Below, piece after piece: positions 34,666 through 44,380 of a stretch of DNA of 64,000 bases. Origin of the DNA: Lentzea sp033794685 (GTDB lineage Bacteria > Actinomycetota > Actinomycetes > Mycobacteriales > Pseudonocardiaceae); assembly GCA_033794685.1 (NCBI GenBank), contig JARAYZ010000001.1. One strand, written 5' to 3'. The position numbers were made by a program, and so were the translations under genes. The first letter of the stretch is position 1. Each line of letters begins with the position of its first letter. The notes beneath the pieces were generated by a model that saw nothing but the letters and a program-made list of their open reading frames with translations, was not told where the DNA came from and ran no database searches.

Positions 34666-36959
34666 GCCTGAGGAAGTTCGTCTGCACAGCCGCCGTCACC
34701 GCGTTCGTGGTGCTGACCGCGCCGCCCGCCGGCGCCCAGCAGTCACAACCGGACGAGATCGACGCGCTGCCGTTCATGCCCGCTCCCGCCACCCAGGTGT
34801 GGGCGACCAGATCTCTCTCCGCCCAGCCCGGTACGGCGCAGCCGCAGTTCCTGCGGCTCGACATCGACCAGCTCACGCCCCGGTTCGTCACGAGCGACTC
34901 GCCGGGGACCGTCAAGATCACCGGCAAGATCGCGAACGTCGGCGACCGCAAGGTGTTCGACATCGTGCTGCGACTGGAGCGCGGTGAGCCGCTCGGCACC
35001 GAGGACGACCTGCGCAAGGCGTTGCGGGAGCCGGCGGCGGCCGAGGCCGTGCAGCCGAGGTTCACGCCGGTCGCCGGCGAGCTCGAGCCCGGTCAGCAGA
35101 AGGACTTCACGCTGGAGGTGCCGCTGCGCGGTACCGACCCGACGTCGCTCGAGGTCGAGCAGCCGGGCATCTACCCGATCCTCGCGAACGTCAACGGCAG
35201 GCCGGACTACGGCGGCCAGGCACGGCTCGCGGCGCTGTCGACGCTGCTCCCGGTGCTGGGCGTGCCCGGCGGCGAGACCAAGGGCAAGCCGGGCGCCGCC
35301 GCGAAGATGACGGTGCTGTGGCCGATCGCGGACCGCCCCCGGCTCGTCCGGCTGGGCGGCGAGGGCCAGTCGGAGCTGATCGACGACGAGCTCGCGTCGT
35401 CCCTCTCGGTCAACGGCCGGCTGTACGGCCTGCTGGACGCCTACGAGGAAGCGGTGCCGGCGATGAGCACGGCCATGTGCCTGGCCATCGACCCGGACCT
35501 GCTGCGCACCGTGCAGGCCATGAGCACCGGCTACAAGCTGCGTGGCGGTGCCGAGGGCAAGGGCAGGATCGAGGCGAAGCTGTGGCTCGACCGCCTCAAG
35601 CTCGCGGTCACCGGCCGGTGCGTCGTCGCGCTGCCGTACGCCGACGCCGACCTCGTGGCGTTGAACCGGGCGAAGCTCTCCACCATGCGCACCCTCGCGG
35701 TGACGGACGGCCCCAAGCTCATCCAGGACGTCCTGTCCGTGCGGCCGCTGCCCGACCTGGTGTGGCCCGAGGACGGCGTGCTCGACCAGTCGACGTTCGA
35801 CGAGCTGGTCACCCCGCAGCCGGACAAGGGCTACCCCGGCGCGAAGTCGTTGCTGCTCGACCCGACCGGACTCGCCGACGCGCCGGGCACCGCGCCCGTC
35901 GGTGTCGGCGGCAAGACCCCGGTCACCGCCGTGAAGATCGACTCGATGGTCTCGGACGCGCTGCAGGGCAGTGAGTCGCGGCCACGCACGTTGTCCGGCG
36001 TGACCACGCCCGTCGAGAGCCAGCCGGTGTCCGTGCAGAACGCGCTGGCGGTGCTGGTGTTCCGCGCCGGCTGGCAGGGCGACGGCCGCAACGTGCTGGT
36101 CGCGCCGCCGCGCCGCTGGCACGCGCCGGTCTCGGAGATGACCGAGTTCCTCACCACCGCCCAGAAGCTGCTGACCAGCGGCTACGCGTCCCAGGCCGGG
36201 CTCGAGGAGCTCACCGGCACCACCCCCGCGGTGACGAACGCCAAGATCGCCTACCCGCCGGAGGCCGGTGCGCGGGAGATCTCGCCGATCATCTCGGACT
36301 CCGTGACGAACCAGAGCGTCGAACTCAACGGCCTGGTCGCGGCCATGCAGCAGGAAGACAGCGCGCACGCGTCACCCGGCGACCTGGCCGACCCGCTGTG
36401 GCTCGGGCTGCTGCGGGCGATGTCCGGCGCGTGGCGGGGCAACGAGCAGGGCGCCCGGTCCGCGGCCGAGGTCAGCCAGAGCGAGCTCAACGCGCTGACC
36501 GGCATGGTCGGCGTGACGCAGCCGAACAGCCCGATCCTGCTCGGCTCCGGCGACAGCCCGATCCCGGTCACGATCACGAACAAGCTCGACGTCCGCGTGA
36601 CGGTCCGGATCACCCTGGCCGACACCCCCGGCATCCGGAAGCTCGACCTCGCCGACCAGGTGCTTCCCGCCCGCGGCGAACGCGTCGTGCGGGTGCCCGT
36701 CGAGGTGCTGAGGTCCGGCCGGTTCCCGGTCAGCGTCCGGCTGACCACTCCCGAGGGCGTCGCTCTGGGTGACACTGTCAAGCTGGAGGTGTCGTCGTCC
36801 GCCTACGGCACCATCACGGTGATCATCACCGTGATCGCCGGGATCGCGCTCGTCCTGCTCTCCGGACGGCGCATCTACAAGCGGGTCCGTGCTCGCAACG
36901 GCGAGAACGGCGGCGCACCGTCCATCGAGAACGTCAAACCGGAGAAGTCGAGCGCGTGA
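34662..36959 (+). CDS. DUF6049 family secreted, membrane-anchored protein
   Basis: 765 residues. An N-terminal signal peptide (CTAAVTAFVVLTAPPAGA) leads to a large extracytoplasmic region of Ig-like and polysaccharide-deacetylase-like segments, and one C-terminal transmembrane helix (ITVIITVIAGIALVLLSG) with a basic cytoplasmic tail. It is the counterpart of Rv3909 and lies between the NUDIX gene and murJ with four-base overlaps on both sides. The conserved coupling to murJ points to a role in envelope assembly; the biochemical function is not known. Confidence 0.85.
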   Translation: MSLRKFVCTAAVTAFVVLTAPPAGAQQSQPDEIDALPFMPAPATQVWATRSLSAQPGTAQPQFLRLDIDQLTPRFVTSDSPGTVKITGKIANVGDRKVFDIVLRLERGEPLGTEDDLRKALREPAAAEAVQPRFTPVAGELEPGQQKDFTLEVPLRGTDPTSLEVEQPGIYPILANVNGRPDYGGQARLAALSTLLPVLGVPGGETKGKPGAAAKMTVLWPIADRPRLVRLGGEGQSELIDDELASSLSVNGRLYGLLDAYEEAVPAMSTAMCLAIDPDLLRTVQAMSTGYKLRGGAEGKGRIEAKLWLDRLKLAVTGRCVVALPYADADLVALNRAKLSTMRTLAVTDGPKLIQDVLSVRPLPDLVWPEDGVLDQSTFDELVTPQPDKGYPGAKSLLLDPTGLADAPGTAPVGVGGKTPVTAVKIDSMVSDALQGSESRPRTLSGVTTPVESQPVSVQNALAVLVFRAGWQGDGRNVLVAPPRRWHAPVSEMTEFLTTAQKLLTSGYASQAGLEELTGTTPAVTNAKIAYPPEAGAREISPIISDSVTNQSVELNGLVAAMQQEDSAHASPGDLADPLWLGLLRAMSGAWRGNEQGARSAAEVSQSELNALTGMVGVTQPNSPILLGSGDSPIPVTITNKLDVRVTVRITLADTPGIRKLDLADQVLPARGERVVRVPVEVLRSGRFPVSVRLTTPEGVALGDTVKLEVSSSAYGTITVIITVIAGIALVLLSGRRIYKRVRARNGENGGAPSIENVKPEKSSA

Positions 36960-38605
36960 GCGAGACAGCCACGACCACCCAGCCAGAGCAGCAGAAGCAG
37001 GGACCGTCGGTCGCCAGGGCCAGCGGGTCGATGGCGATCGCCACGATCGTCAGCCGGGGCACCGGTCTGCTGTCGAAGGTGCTGCTGATCGCCGTGATCG
37101 GCGCCGAGACGCTCGGTGACTCGTACCAGGCGGCGTCCACGCTGCCGACCATGATCAACGAGCTGCTCCTCGGCGGCGTGCTGACCAGCGTGGCGATCCC
37201 GCTGCTGGTCCGCGCCGAGAAGGAGGACGGCGACGGCGGCGAGTCCTACGCCCAGTGGCTGATCACCATGGGCACGCTGATCCTCGGCATCGGCACGGTC
37301 CTGGCGATGGCCTGCGCGCCACTGCTCACCGACATCTACGTCTCCGACTCGCCGGAGGCGAACCCGGCGCTGGTCACCGCGTTCGCGTACCTGGTGCTGC
37401 CGGGCATCGTGTTCTACGGCCTGACAGCGCTGCTCAGCGCCGTGCTCAACGCACGGCACGTGTTCGGCATCCCCACCTGGGCGCCGGTGCTGAACAACAT
37501 CGTCGTGATCGCCGTTTTGGGTGTCTACGCGTTGCTGCCGGGGGAGCTCACGCTCAACCCCGTGCGCATGACCGACACGCACCTGCTGGTCCTCGGCCTC
37601 GGCACCGCGCTCGGCGTGCTGGTGCAGGCCTCGGTGCTGTTCCCGGCGCTGAAGAAGACCGGCTTCCGCTTCAAGTGGCGGTTCGGCTGGGACTCGCGCC
37701 TGTCGGAGTTCGGTGGCCTCGCGTTCTGGGTGCTGCTCTACGTCGGTCTCGGCCTGGCCAGCATGACCGTGCTGACGAACGTGGCCACGAGTGCCAAGGG
37801 TGCGCTGACCGCGTTCAACTACCAGTGGCTGGTCGCCCAGGTGCCCTACGGCGTCCTCGGCGTCTCACTGCTGACCGCGCTGATGCCGAAGATGAGCAGG
37901 GCGGCCGCGAACGACGACAAGGAGTCGATCGTCCGCGACCTGCTGTTCGGCAACCGGATGTCGGCGATCCTGCTGATGCCGTTCAGCGCGCTGCTGACCG
38001 TGTCCGGCCTGTCGATCGGTCTCGGCATCTTCGCCCTGGGTGCCTCGGGCATCCCCGGCGGCACGAGGATCGGTCTGTCGCTGGCGCTGTCGGCGTTCGG
38101 TCTCGTGCCCTACGCGATCACGCTGCTGCAGCTGCGGGTCTTCTACGCGATGAAGGACGCACGCACGCCGACGCTCATCCAGGCGTTGATCGTGGCGGTG
38201 CGCATCGGGTTGCTCTACCTGTTCCTCGGCATCTCCACGCCGGGTGACGCCGAACAGCTCGCCGTCGGCGTGTCGCTCGCGATGTCGCTGAGCTTCGTCT
38301 TCGGCGCGATCGTCGGTCAGGTGTGGCTGCGGTTCCGCCTCGGTCGGCTGCGCACCGGCTTCACCATCTGGACCGTCTGCCTCACCGTCGTGGCGTCCTC
38401 GCTGGCCTTCGGCGTCGCCAAGGGCGTGAACTGGCTGGTCCAGGGCCTGTTCGACTTCTCCAGCGTGTACATGTCCAGCTGGGTCGAGCTCGTCCTGGTG
38501 ACGCTGATCGGCCTGCCGCTCGCGTTCGGCCTTTTGGCGGCGTTCCGGGTGCCCGAGATGAAGCCGGCGATCGCCAAGATCAACCGTTTGGTGCGGCGAA
38601 GGTGA
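36956..38605 (+). CDS. murJ: lipid II flippase MurJ
   Basis: 549-residue polytopic protein of the MviN/MurJ (MOP) family, which flips lipid II across the membrane for peptidoglycan synthesis. About fourteen hydrophobic helices are present, with the first-helix segment ATIVSRGTGLLSKVLLIAVI and the central FNYQWLVAQVPYGVLGVSLL region. The GTG start overlaps the DUF6049 stop. In mycobacteria the protein continues into an intracellular pseudokinase and an extracellular domain; here it stops after the flippase, and those domains are encoded by the next gene. Confidence 0.94.
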   Translation: MSETATTTQPEQQKQGPSVARASGSMAIATIVSRGTGLLSKVLLIAVIGAETLGDSYQAASTLPTMINELLLGGVLTSVAIPLLVRAEKEDGDGGESYAQWLITMGTLILGIGTVLAMACAPLLTDIYVSDSPEANPALVTAFAYLVLPGIVFYGLTALLSAVLNARHVFGIPTWAPVLNNIVVIAVLGVYALLPGELTLNPVRMTDTHLLVLGLGTALGVLVQASVLFPALKKTGFRFKWRFGWDSRLSEFGGLAFWVLLYVGLGLASMTVLTNVATSAKGALTAFNYQWLVAQVPYGVLGVSLLTALMPKMSRAAANDDKESIVRDLLFGNRMSAILLMPFSALLTVSGLSIGLGIFALGASGIPGGTRIGLSLALSAFGLVPYAITLLQLRVFYAMKDARTPTLIQALIVAVRIGLLYLFLGISTPGDAEQLAVGVSLAMSLSFVFGAIVGQVWLRFRLGRLRTGFTIWTVCLTVVASSLAFGVAKGVNWLVQGLFDFSSVYMSSWVELVLVTLIGLPLAFGLLAAFRVPEMKPAIAKINRLVRRR

Positions 38606-38636
38606 CTCCAGTCCGTGAGCGCCTTCCCGTAGCCTG

Positions 38637-40160
38637 GTGTCCGTGAGTAGCGGAGTTCACGCCGCCCTGAATCCCGGCGGCGTCATCGGCAATGGCCGCT
38701 ACCGGCTGCTCGCGAAATCCGGCGCGGACGCCAGGTCCAACGCGGAGTTGTGGCGAGCGAGGGACGGTCAGCTCAACCGGGACGTCGCGCTGACGGTCCT
38801 GCTGGGCAACCTCGCGGACAACGAGGCAGCCGGTCGTGCCCGCCGAACGGTCGAACGCGCGATGCACGCGTCGTCGTTCACGCACCCCGGTGTGTCGAGG
38901 GTGATCGACGTGTTGACGCCCGGCACCGGCATCCGTCCCGACGAGGGCATCCTCGGCATCGTCATCGCCGAGTGGACCCAGGGCACCGACCTGATGGACC
39001 TCATCGCGGAGGGCCCGCTGCCGGCGGGCGCCGCGACCCGCCTGCTCGAACCGCTCGGCGCCGCCATCGAGGGCGCGCACCACGCCGGCCTCGTGCTGGG
39101 CGCCGACCACCCGCAGCGCATCCGGGTCACCTCGGACGGCCGCCTGCGCCTCGCGTTCCCCGGTCCGCGGCCGGACGCGATCGCACGCGACGACGTCAAG
39201 GGCCTCGGCGCGATCCTGTACCTGCTGCTCACCGGCCGGTGGGCGCTGCCGGGCGGCCCCCAGGGCGTGCCGGTCGCGCCAACGGGGCCGGACGGGTCCG
39301 TGGTCGCACCGAACGCGCTGCACCCGTACCTGCCGCACGACCTGTCGTCCGTCGCGGTGCGTTCGCTGGAGGACACGTCGGTGGGCGGCATCCGCACGTC
39401 CGCGGCGATCCTGCAGGTCCTCGACCAGATCGCGGCCGAGGAAGCGCAGACGTCGCTGATCCCGGCCGTGGCGGCGACCCGTGATGACGACGACCAGGTC
39501 GTGTGGACGACCCAGCGGCCGCGCCAGGACAAGCAGCAGAAGAAGAAGCTGTGGATCAGCGTCGGCGTGCTCGCGCTGGCCACGCTGACCGTGATCGTCT
39601 GGCTGAGCGTGCAGATCGTCGGGTTCTTCAGCGACGAGCCGTCCAAGGGCGGCGGCCCGACCGTGGTGATCAACCAGCCGGGGTCGAACGGCCAGACCGC
39701 GCCTCCGCCCGCGGCGGCGGGTCCGGTGCAGCCGGGCCAGATCGGCGTCTACGACGTCACGAACCAGCCCGACAACGCGAACCAGGCGAGCCGGGCGGTC
39801 GACAACAACGCGGGCACGTTCTGGCGGACCGACAACTACTTCCAGCAGTTCCCGACGCTCAAGCCCGGCATCGGGCTGATGGCGTCGTTCGCGGAACCGG
39901 TGAAGCTGGCCTCGGTCACGGTCACCTCGCCCAGCAAGGGCACGCACGTCGAGATCCGGGTGGCGTCCGCGCTCGACTCGCCGATCGAGGAGACCAAGGT
40001 CATCGGCGTCGCGGACCTGTCCGACGGGCAGACGCAGATCCAGCTGAACGACCACGAACCGACCGGTCACGTGCTGATCTGGATCACGCAGCTGACGAGC
40101 TCCGGCGGTGGCAAGAACCAGACGGAGATCCGAGAGGTCCTGTACACGCGAGCCCAGTAG
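38637..40160 (+). CDS. membrane pseudokinase with C-terminal carbohydrate-binding-like domain
   Basis: About 507 residues. Residues ~20-270 have a serine/threonine protein kinase fold (GNGRYRLLAKSGADARSNAE, RDVALTVLLG), but the ATP-binding lysine of VAxK is replaced by Thr (VALTVL), and the HRD and DFG motifs are absent (HHAGLVLGADHPQRIRV; RLAFPG). It is thus a pseudokinase. One transmembrane helix (WISVGVLALATLTVIVWLSV) and a Pro-rich linker lead to a discoidin-like external domain (AVDNNAGTFWRTDNYFQQFP). This is the same domain set that follows MurJ in Rv3910, here as a separate gene 31 bp downstream. The start could be 38637 or the GTG at 38643. Confidence 0.85.
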   Translation: MSVSSGVHAALNPGGVIGNGRYRLLAKSGADARSNAELWRARDGQLNRDVALTVLLGNLADNEAAGRARRTVERAMHASSFTHPGVSRVIDVLTPGTGIRPDEGILGIVIAEWTQGTDLMDLIAEGPLPAGAATRLLEPLGAAIEGAHHAGLVLGADHPQRIRVTSDGRLRLAFPGPRPDAIARDDVKGLGAILYLLLTGRWALPGGPQGVPVAPTGPDGSVVAPNALHPYLPHDLSSVAVRSLEDTSVGGIRTSAAILQVLDQIAAEEAQTSLIPAVAATRDDDDQVVWTTQRPRQDKQQKKKLWISVGVLALATLTVIVWLSVQIVGFFSDEPSKGGGPTVVINQPGSNGQTAPPPAAAGPVQPGQIGVYDVTNQPDNANQASRAVDNNAGTFWRTDNYFQQFPTLKPGIGLMASFAEPVKLASVTVTSPSKGTHVEIRVASALDSPIEETKVIGVADLSDGQTQIQLNDHEPTGHVLIWITQLTSSGGGKNQTEIREVLYTRAQ

Positions 40161-40227
40161 AACTACGCGTGCACTCTGGGTAGACCTGTCCGGGTGATCT
40201 GTGATCACCCTCGCTAAAGTGCGTCCC

Positions 40228-40845
40228 GTGACCGCCGCAGCCAGCTCGGACGCCGAACTCATCTCGGCCCACGCCGCAGGTGACCCCTACGCGTTCTCGG
40301 AGCTGGTCAAACGGCACCGCGACCGGATGTGGGCGGTGGCGTTGCGCACGCTGCGTGATCCGGAAGAGGCCGCGGACGCGCTGCAGGAGGCGTTCATCTC
40401 GGCCTTCCGGGCGGCGTCGTCGTTCCGCGCGGAGTCACAGGTGACCACCTGGCTTCACCGCATCGTGGTCAACGCGTGTCTCGATCGGATGAGACGCCGA
40501 CAAACAAGACCGACAGTGCCGCTGCCCGAGGCCGGTCCCGGCGAACCCGTCGCTCCCCGTGACGCGATGAGCGACCGCGAGACCAGCCTGATGGTGCAGC
40601 AGGCGTTGATGGAGCTGCCGGAGGAGCAGCGGGCGCCCATCGTGCTCGTCGACGTCGAGGGGTATTCGGTCGCCGAAACGGCGAAACTCCTCGGCATCGC
40701 GGAGGGCACGGTCAAGAGCCGGTGCGCGCGTGGCCGCGCCAAGCTCGCCAAAGTTCTCGGGCACCTCAGGAACCGAATCGCAGATGCGAACGTCCCAGCT
40801 GACGGTGTGAATGTGCAAGAGCAACGTCAGTGGGAGGGCCGATGA
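40228..40845 (+). CDS. sigM: ECF sigma factor SigM
   Basis: 205-residue ECF sigma with region 2 (AFSELVKRHRDRMWAVALRT, DPEEAADALQEAFISAFRAA), and region 4 (LMELPEEQRAPIVLVDVEGY, SVAETAKLLGIAEGTVKSRC). Its position after murJ and before an anti-sigma gene and trxB-trxA matches SigM of mycobacteria (Rv3911). The GTG at 40228 is chosen because a TAAAGT hexamer ends seven bases before it, suggesting a leaderless mRNA; an in-frame GTG at 40201 is the alternative. Its stop overlaps the anti-sigma start. Confidence 0.9.
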   Translation: MTAAASSDAELISAHAAGDPYAFSELVKRHRDRMWAVALRTLRDPEEAADALQEAFISAFRAASSFRAESQVTTWLHRIVVNACLDRMRRRQTRPTVPLPEAGPGEPVAPRDAMSDRETSLMVQQALMELPEEQRAPIVLVDVEGYSVAETAKLLGIAEGTVKSRCARGRAKLAKVLGHLRNRIADANVPADGVNVQEQRQWEGR

Positions 40846-41588
40846 CCGGCATGGAGCGCGTGCCGATGGGTCCGCCGTGGTCTGTTGACCTCATCGCGGA
40901 CCTGCACGCGGGCGTGCTGCCCCCTGAGGTCGCCGCACAGCTGCGCCCGAGGGTCGAGGCAGACCGCGACGCCAGGGAGATCCTGCAGGCGCTCGACGCG
41001 ACGCTGATGGACCTGCAGTCGTTGCCGGCGATCCCGATGCCCGACCACGTGGCCGCCCGGATCGACGCCGCACTGGCCGCGGAGGCCCGTCCGGGCATCG
41101 CGCCGGTCGTGTCGCTGAACGACGCACGCAAGCGCCGCAACCGCCGCCTCGGCATGGGCGGGGCCGGTGTGCTGGTCGCCGCCGCTGCCGCGTTCGGCAT
41201 CGTGCTGGCCGTGTCACCGGGTGCGCAGAAGCCGCCCGCGAACGACGCCGCACCCGCGCCGACCGCGTCGTCCACCAGCGCGAACGCCGCCCCTCCGCTC
41301 GCGTTGTCGGAGGCCGAGCTCGGCTCCGCCGTCGGCGAGGTGCTCAAGGCGCAGAACTACGGCCCGCTCGAGACGCCCGACCGGCTGGCCGGCTGTCTGA
41401 AGGGCGGCGGCATCACCAGCTCGGGCAACCCGCTCGGCATCAGCCCGATCAACCTCGACGGCAAGAACGCGGTCATGGCGATCCTGCCCGCCGGTCTCGG
41501 CCAGTTCCGCCTCGTGGTGCTGGACCCGGCGACCTGCGGACCGGACAAGCCCGAAGGCGTGCTGGCCGACACCACGATCAAGAGGTAG
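40842..41588 (+). CDS. putative anti-SigM factor (RsmA-like)
   Basis: 248 residues with a cytoplasmic N-terminal ~105 residues, one transmembrane helix (GAGVLVAAAAAFGIVLAVSP), a Pro/Ala/Ser-rich linker and a compact extracytoplasmic domain with two cysteines (LAGCLKGGG and LDPATCGP). The start codon overlaps the sigM stop (ATGA). No HxxxCxxC zinc-binding motif is present in the cytoplasmic part. By position it is equivalent to Rv3912, the anti-SigM protein. Confidence 0.8.
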   Translation: MTGMERVPMGPPWSVDLIADLHAGVLPPEVAAQLRPRVEADRDAREILQALDATLMDLQSLPAIPMPDHVAARIDAALAAEARPGIAPVVSLNDARKRRNRRLGMGGAGVLVAAAAAFGIVLAVSPGAQKPPANDAAPAPTASSTSANAAPPLALSEAELGSAVGEVLKAQNYGPLETPDRLAGCLKGGGITSSGNPLGISPINLDGKNAVMAILPAGLGQFRLVVLDPATCGPDKPEGVLADTTIKR

Positions 41589-41665
41589 TCGCGGAAGTCA
41601 CGGAATTAGCTGCACCTACGATCCGTTGAGCCAGTCAGACGACGAGATCGAGGAGTTGCAGAGCC

Positions 41666-42646
41666 GTGAGCGTGCGCAACGTGATCATCATTGGATCGGG
41701 ACCGGCGGGGTACACCGCGGCGGTCTACGCGGCACGCGCGCAGCTGGAGCCCCTGGTCTTCGAGGGTTCGCAGTACGGCGGCGCCCTCATGACGACGACC
41801 GAGGTCGAGAACTACCCCGGCTTCCGCGACGGCATCATGGGCCCCGAGCTCATGGAGCAGATGCGCGAGCAGGCCACCCGCTTCGGTGCCGAACTGCGCG
41901 CCGAGGACGTCGAGTCGGTCGAGCTGACCGGTGAGATCAAGAAGGTCGTCGCGAACGGCGTCGAGTACGAGGCCAAGGCCGTCATCCTCGCGATGGGTGC
42001 CGCGGCCCGGTACCTCGACATCCCCGGTGAGCAGGAGCTGCTCGGCCGTGGCGTGTCCGCGTGTGCGACGTGTGACGGGTTCTTCTTCCGCGACCACGAC
42101 ATCGCCGTGGTCGGCGGTGGCGACACGGCGATGGAGGAAGCGACGTTCCTCACTCGCTTCGCCAAGTCCGTGACGGTCATCCACCGCCGCGAGGAGTTCC
42201 GGGCCTCGAAGGTCATGCTCGAGCGCGCCCGCGCCAACGAGAAGATCAAGTGGCAGCTGAACACGCAGGTCACCGACGTGCTGGGTGACGGCACCGTGTC
42301 CGCGATCAAGATCAAGGACACGAAGACCGGCGCCGAGTCGGAGATGCCCGTCACCGGGTTCTTCCTGGCGATCGGTCACGACCCGCGTTCGGCGCTGGTC
42401 AAGGGCCAGGTCGACCTGGACGCGGAGGGGTACGTCCTGACCAAGGACAAGTCCTCCTACACGAACCTGGACGGCGTGTTCGCCGCCGGTGACCTGGTGG
42501 ACCACGAATACCGCCAGGCCATCACCGCCGCCGGCTCCGGTTGCAGTGCCGCGATCGACGCGGAGCGGTGGCTCGCCGAGCACGGCACCGAGCAGGCCGA
42601 GATCGCCGCCGAGGCGGTCGGTGGCGGCTACGGCAAGAGCATCTGA
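41666..42646 (+). CDS. trxB: thioredoxin reductase
   Basis: 326-residue FAD/NADPH enzyme that keeps thioredoxin reduced. The FAD-binding motif GSGPAG is at 11-15, the redox-active CATC is Cys133-Ala-Thr-Cys136 (GVSACATCDGFF), the NADPH motif is VVGGGDTAMEEA, and the second FAD motif is GVFAAGDLVDHEYRQAITAA. It has a GTG start. It is followed 34 bp later by trxA, as in most actinobacteria, and lies downstream of sigM, whose mycobacterial homologue responds to oxidative stress. Confidence 0.96.
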   Translation: MSVRNVIIIGSGPAGYTAAVYAARAQLEPLVFEGSQYGGALMTTTEVENYPGFRDGIMGPELMEQMREQATRFGAELRAEDVESVELTGEIKKVVANGVEYEAKAVILAMGAAARYLDIPGEQELLGRGVSACATCDGFFFRDHDIAVVGGGDTAMEEATFLTRFAKSVTVIHRREEFRASKVMLERARANEKIKWQLNTQVTDVLGDGTVSAIKIKDTKTGAESEMPVTGFFLAIGHDPRSALVKGQVDLDAEGYVLTKDKSSYTNLDGVFAAGDLVDHEYRQAITAAGSGCSAAIDAERWLAEHGTEQAEIAAEAVGGGYGKSI

Positions 42647-42680
42647 AGTTCCTTCTGCGAGACGTTTTAGGGAGAGCAAC

Positions 42681-43010
42681 ATGGCAGGCGCCACCGTCAC
42701 GGTGACCGACAAGTCGTTCGCGGACGACGTTCTGACCAGCGAGAAGCCCGTGCTGGTCGACTTCTGGGCGACCTGGTGCGGCCCGTGCAAGATGGTTGCG
42801 CCGGTGCTGGAGGAGATCGCGGCCGAGCACGGCGAGAAGATCACCGTCGCCAAGGTCGACATCGACGCCAACCCGTCGATCGCCCGCGACTACCAGATCA
42901 TGTCCGTCCCGACGCTGATCCTGTTCCAGGGCGGTCGCCCGGTGAAGCAGATCGTCGGCGCGAAGCCCAAGGCCGCGCTGCTCAAGGACCTGCAGGACGT
43001 CCTGGCCTGA
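42681..43010 (+). CDS. trxA: thioredoxin
   Basis: 109 residues with the classical active site WCGPC (Cys33 and Cys36) in VLVDFWATWCGPCKM and the cis-Pro segment IMSVPTLILFQGG. A GGGAGAG ribosome-binding site precedes the ATG at 42681. It is the substrate of the upstream TrxB and is followed by a terminator-like hairpin. Confidence 0.96.
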   Translation: MAGATVTVTDKSFADDVLTSEKPVLVDFWATWCGPCKMVAPVLEEIAAEHGEKITVAKVDIDANPSIARDYQIMSVPTLILFQGGRPVKQIVGAKPKAALLKDLQDVLA

Positions 43011-43055
43011 GCCGGAGAACTTGCATGAGCTAAGAATTTCTTTGCAACGCGCAAC

Positions 43056-43101
43056 GTGGCCCGCCCGTCTATCGATAAGACGAGCGGGTCACGTTCGTTT
43101 T
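43056..43101. terminator. terminator after trxA
   Basis: GTGGCCCGCCCGTCT (43056-43070) and AGACGAGCGGGTCAC (43078-43092) form a 15-bp stem with two mismatches around a 7-base loop, followed by GTTCGTTTT. It closes the trxB-trxA unit. Confidence 0.75.
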
Positions 43102-43230
43102 GGTGCCGGGACGGTGATCCCGGTACGACTGTGAGTAGCCCTGCATCGATCACTAAGCGCAGCAGGGCACAATGAGGACTTCCCAACTGACGCGCCGACC
43201 AGGTTCGGCGCCCTAGTCGAGCGAGGGTGC

Positions 43231-44370
43231 ATGCAGCTGCTCCGCCGCGGGGACGTCGGAAGTGATGTTGCCGAGATCCGGTCGATCCTGACCAGGCTCG
43301 GACTGCTTCCGCCGGCCGACCCACAGGCGCCGCCGGTGTTCGACCAGCAGGTCGAGCACGCCGTGCGCGCGTTCCAGCAGCAGCGGGGGCTGATCATCGA
43401 TGGCATCGTCGGCCCGGCGACCTACCGTTCGCTGCGTGACGCGACGTTCCGGTTGGGGGACCGGCCGCTCGCGTACCTGATGTCGCAGCCGACGACCGGT
43501 GACGACGTGCTCGTGCTGCAGGAACGCATGCTGGAGCTCGGATACGACGCCGGCCGCGCCAACGGTGTGTTCGGCCAGCAGACCGAGCAGGCGCTGAGGA
43601 ACTTCCAGCGCGACTACGGACTGATCGTGGACGGCATGTGCGGTCCCGACACCGTCCGCGCGTTGCGCCAGCTCCAGCCGAAGGTCCGCGGCGGCCGTCC
43701 GCAGCTGCTGCGGGAGCAGGAACGGCTCCGCGGTGCCGGTTCGCGCCTGTCCGGCAAGCGGATCGTGATCGACCCCGGCCACGGCGGCCAGGACCGCGGT
43801 GTGGTCGTGGACGGACTGTCCGAGGCCGAGCTGATGCTGGACCTGGCCCGTCGCCTCGAGGGCAAGATGGCCGCCACCGGCATGGAGGCGCTGCTCACGC
43901 GCGGTCCGGACAACTGCCCGGACGAGGCGGAGCGCGCCCGGTTCGCGAACGAGGCGGGCGCCGACCTGATCCTGTCGCTGCACAGCGACGGCAACTCGTC
44001 GCCGAACGCGCAGGGCGTGTCGACGTTCCACTACGGCACCGGCAACGGCACGTCGTCCACGGTCGGTGAGGCGCTGGCCGGGTTCATCCAGCGCGAGGTC
44101 ACCGCCCGCACGACGATGTCGAACTGCGGTTCGCACCCGAAGACGTGGGACCTGCTGCGGCTCACCCGCTGCACGGCCGTCCGCGTCGAGGTGGGCTACC
44201 TGACGAACGCGGAGGACCGGGCACGCCTCGCGACTCCCGGGTTCCGCGACATCGTGGCCGAGGGCATCCTCGTGGCCGTGAAGCGTCTCTACCTGCTCGG
44301 CAAGGACGACCAGCCGACGGGCACGTTCACGTTCAACGACCTGCTGCGCTACGAGATGGCCAAGGGCTGA
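43231..44370 (+). CDS. cwlM: CwlM-like N-acetylmuramoyl-L-alanine amidase family protein
   Basis: 379 residues with two N-terminal peptidoglycan-binding domains (AVRAFQQQRGLIIDGIVGPA and ALRNFQRDYGLIVDGMCGPD) and a C-terminal Amidase_3 domain from about 176. Zinc-site residues appear intact: DPGHGGQDRG, the Glu in LSEAEL, SLHSDGN, and the catalytic Glu in VRVEVGYLTN. There is no signal peptide. That agrees with mycobacterial CwlM, a cytoplasmic phosphoprotein that activates MurA rather than cutting the wall. Its position between trxA and the GNAT gene also matches Rv3915. Confidence 0.88.
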   Translation: MQLLRRGDVGSDVAEIRSILTRLGLLPPADPQAPPVFDQQVEHAVRAFQQQRGLIIDGIVGPATYRSLRDATFRLGDRPLAYLMSQPTTGDDVLVLQERMLELGYDAGRANGVFGQQTEQALRNFQRDYGLIVDGMCGPDTVRALRQLQPKVRGGRPQLLREQERLRGAGSRLSGKRIVIDPGHGGQDRGVVVDGLSEAELMLDLARRLEGKMAATGMEALLTRGPDNCPDEAERARFANEAGADLILSLHSDGNSSPNAQGVSTFHYGTGNGTSSTVGEALAGFIQREVTARTTMSNCGSHPKTWDLLRLTRCTAVRVEVGYLTNAEDRARLATPGFRDIVAEGILVAVKRLYLLGKDDQPTGTFTFNDLLRYEMAKG

Positions 44371-44380
44371 CGTTCTGACG

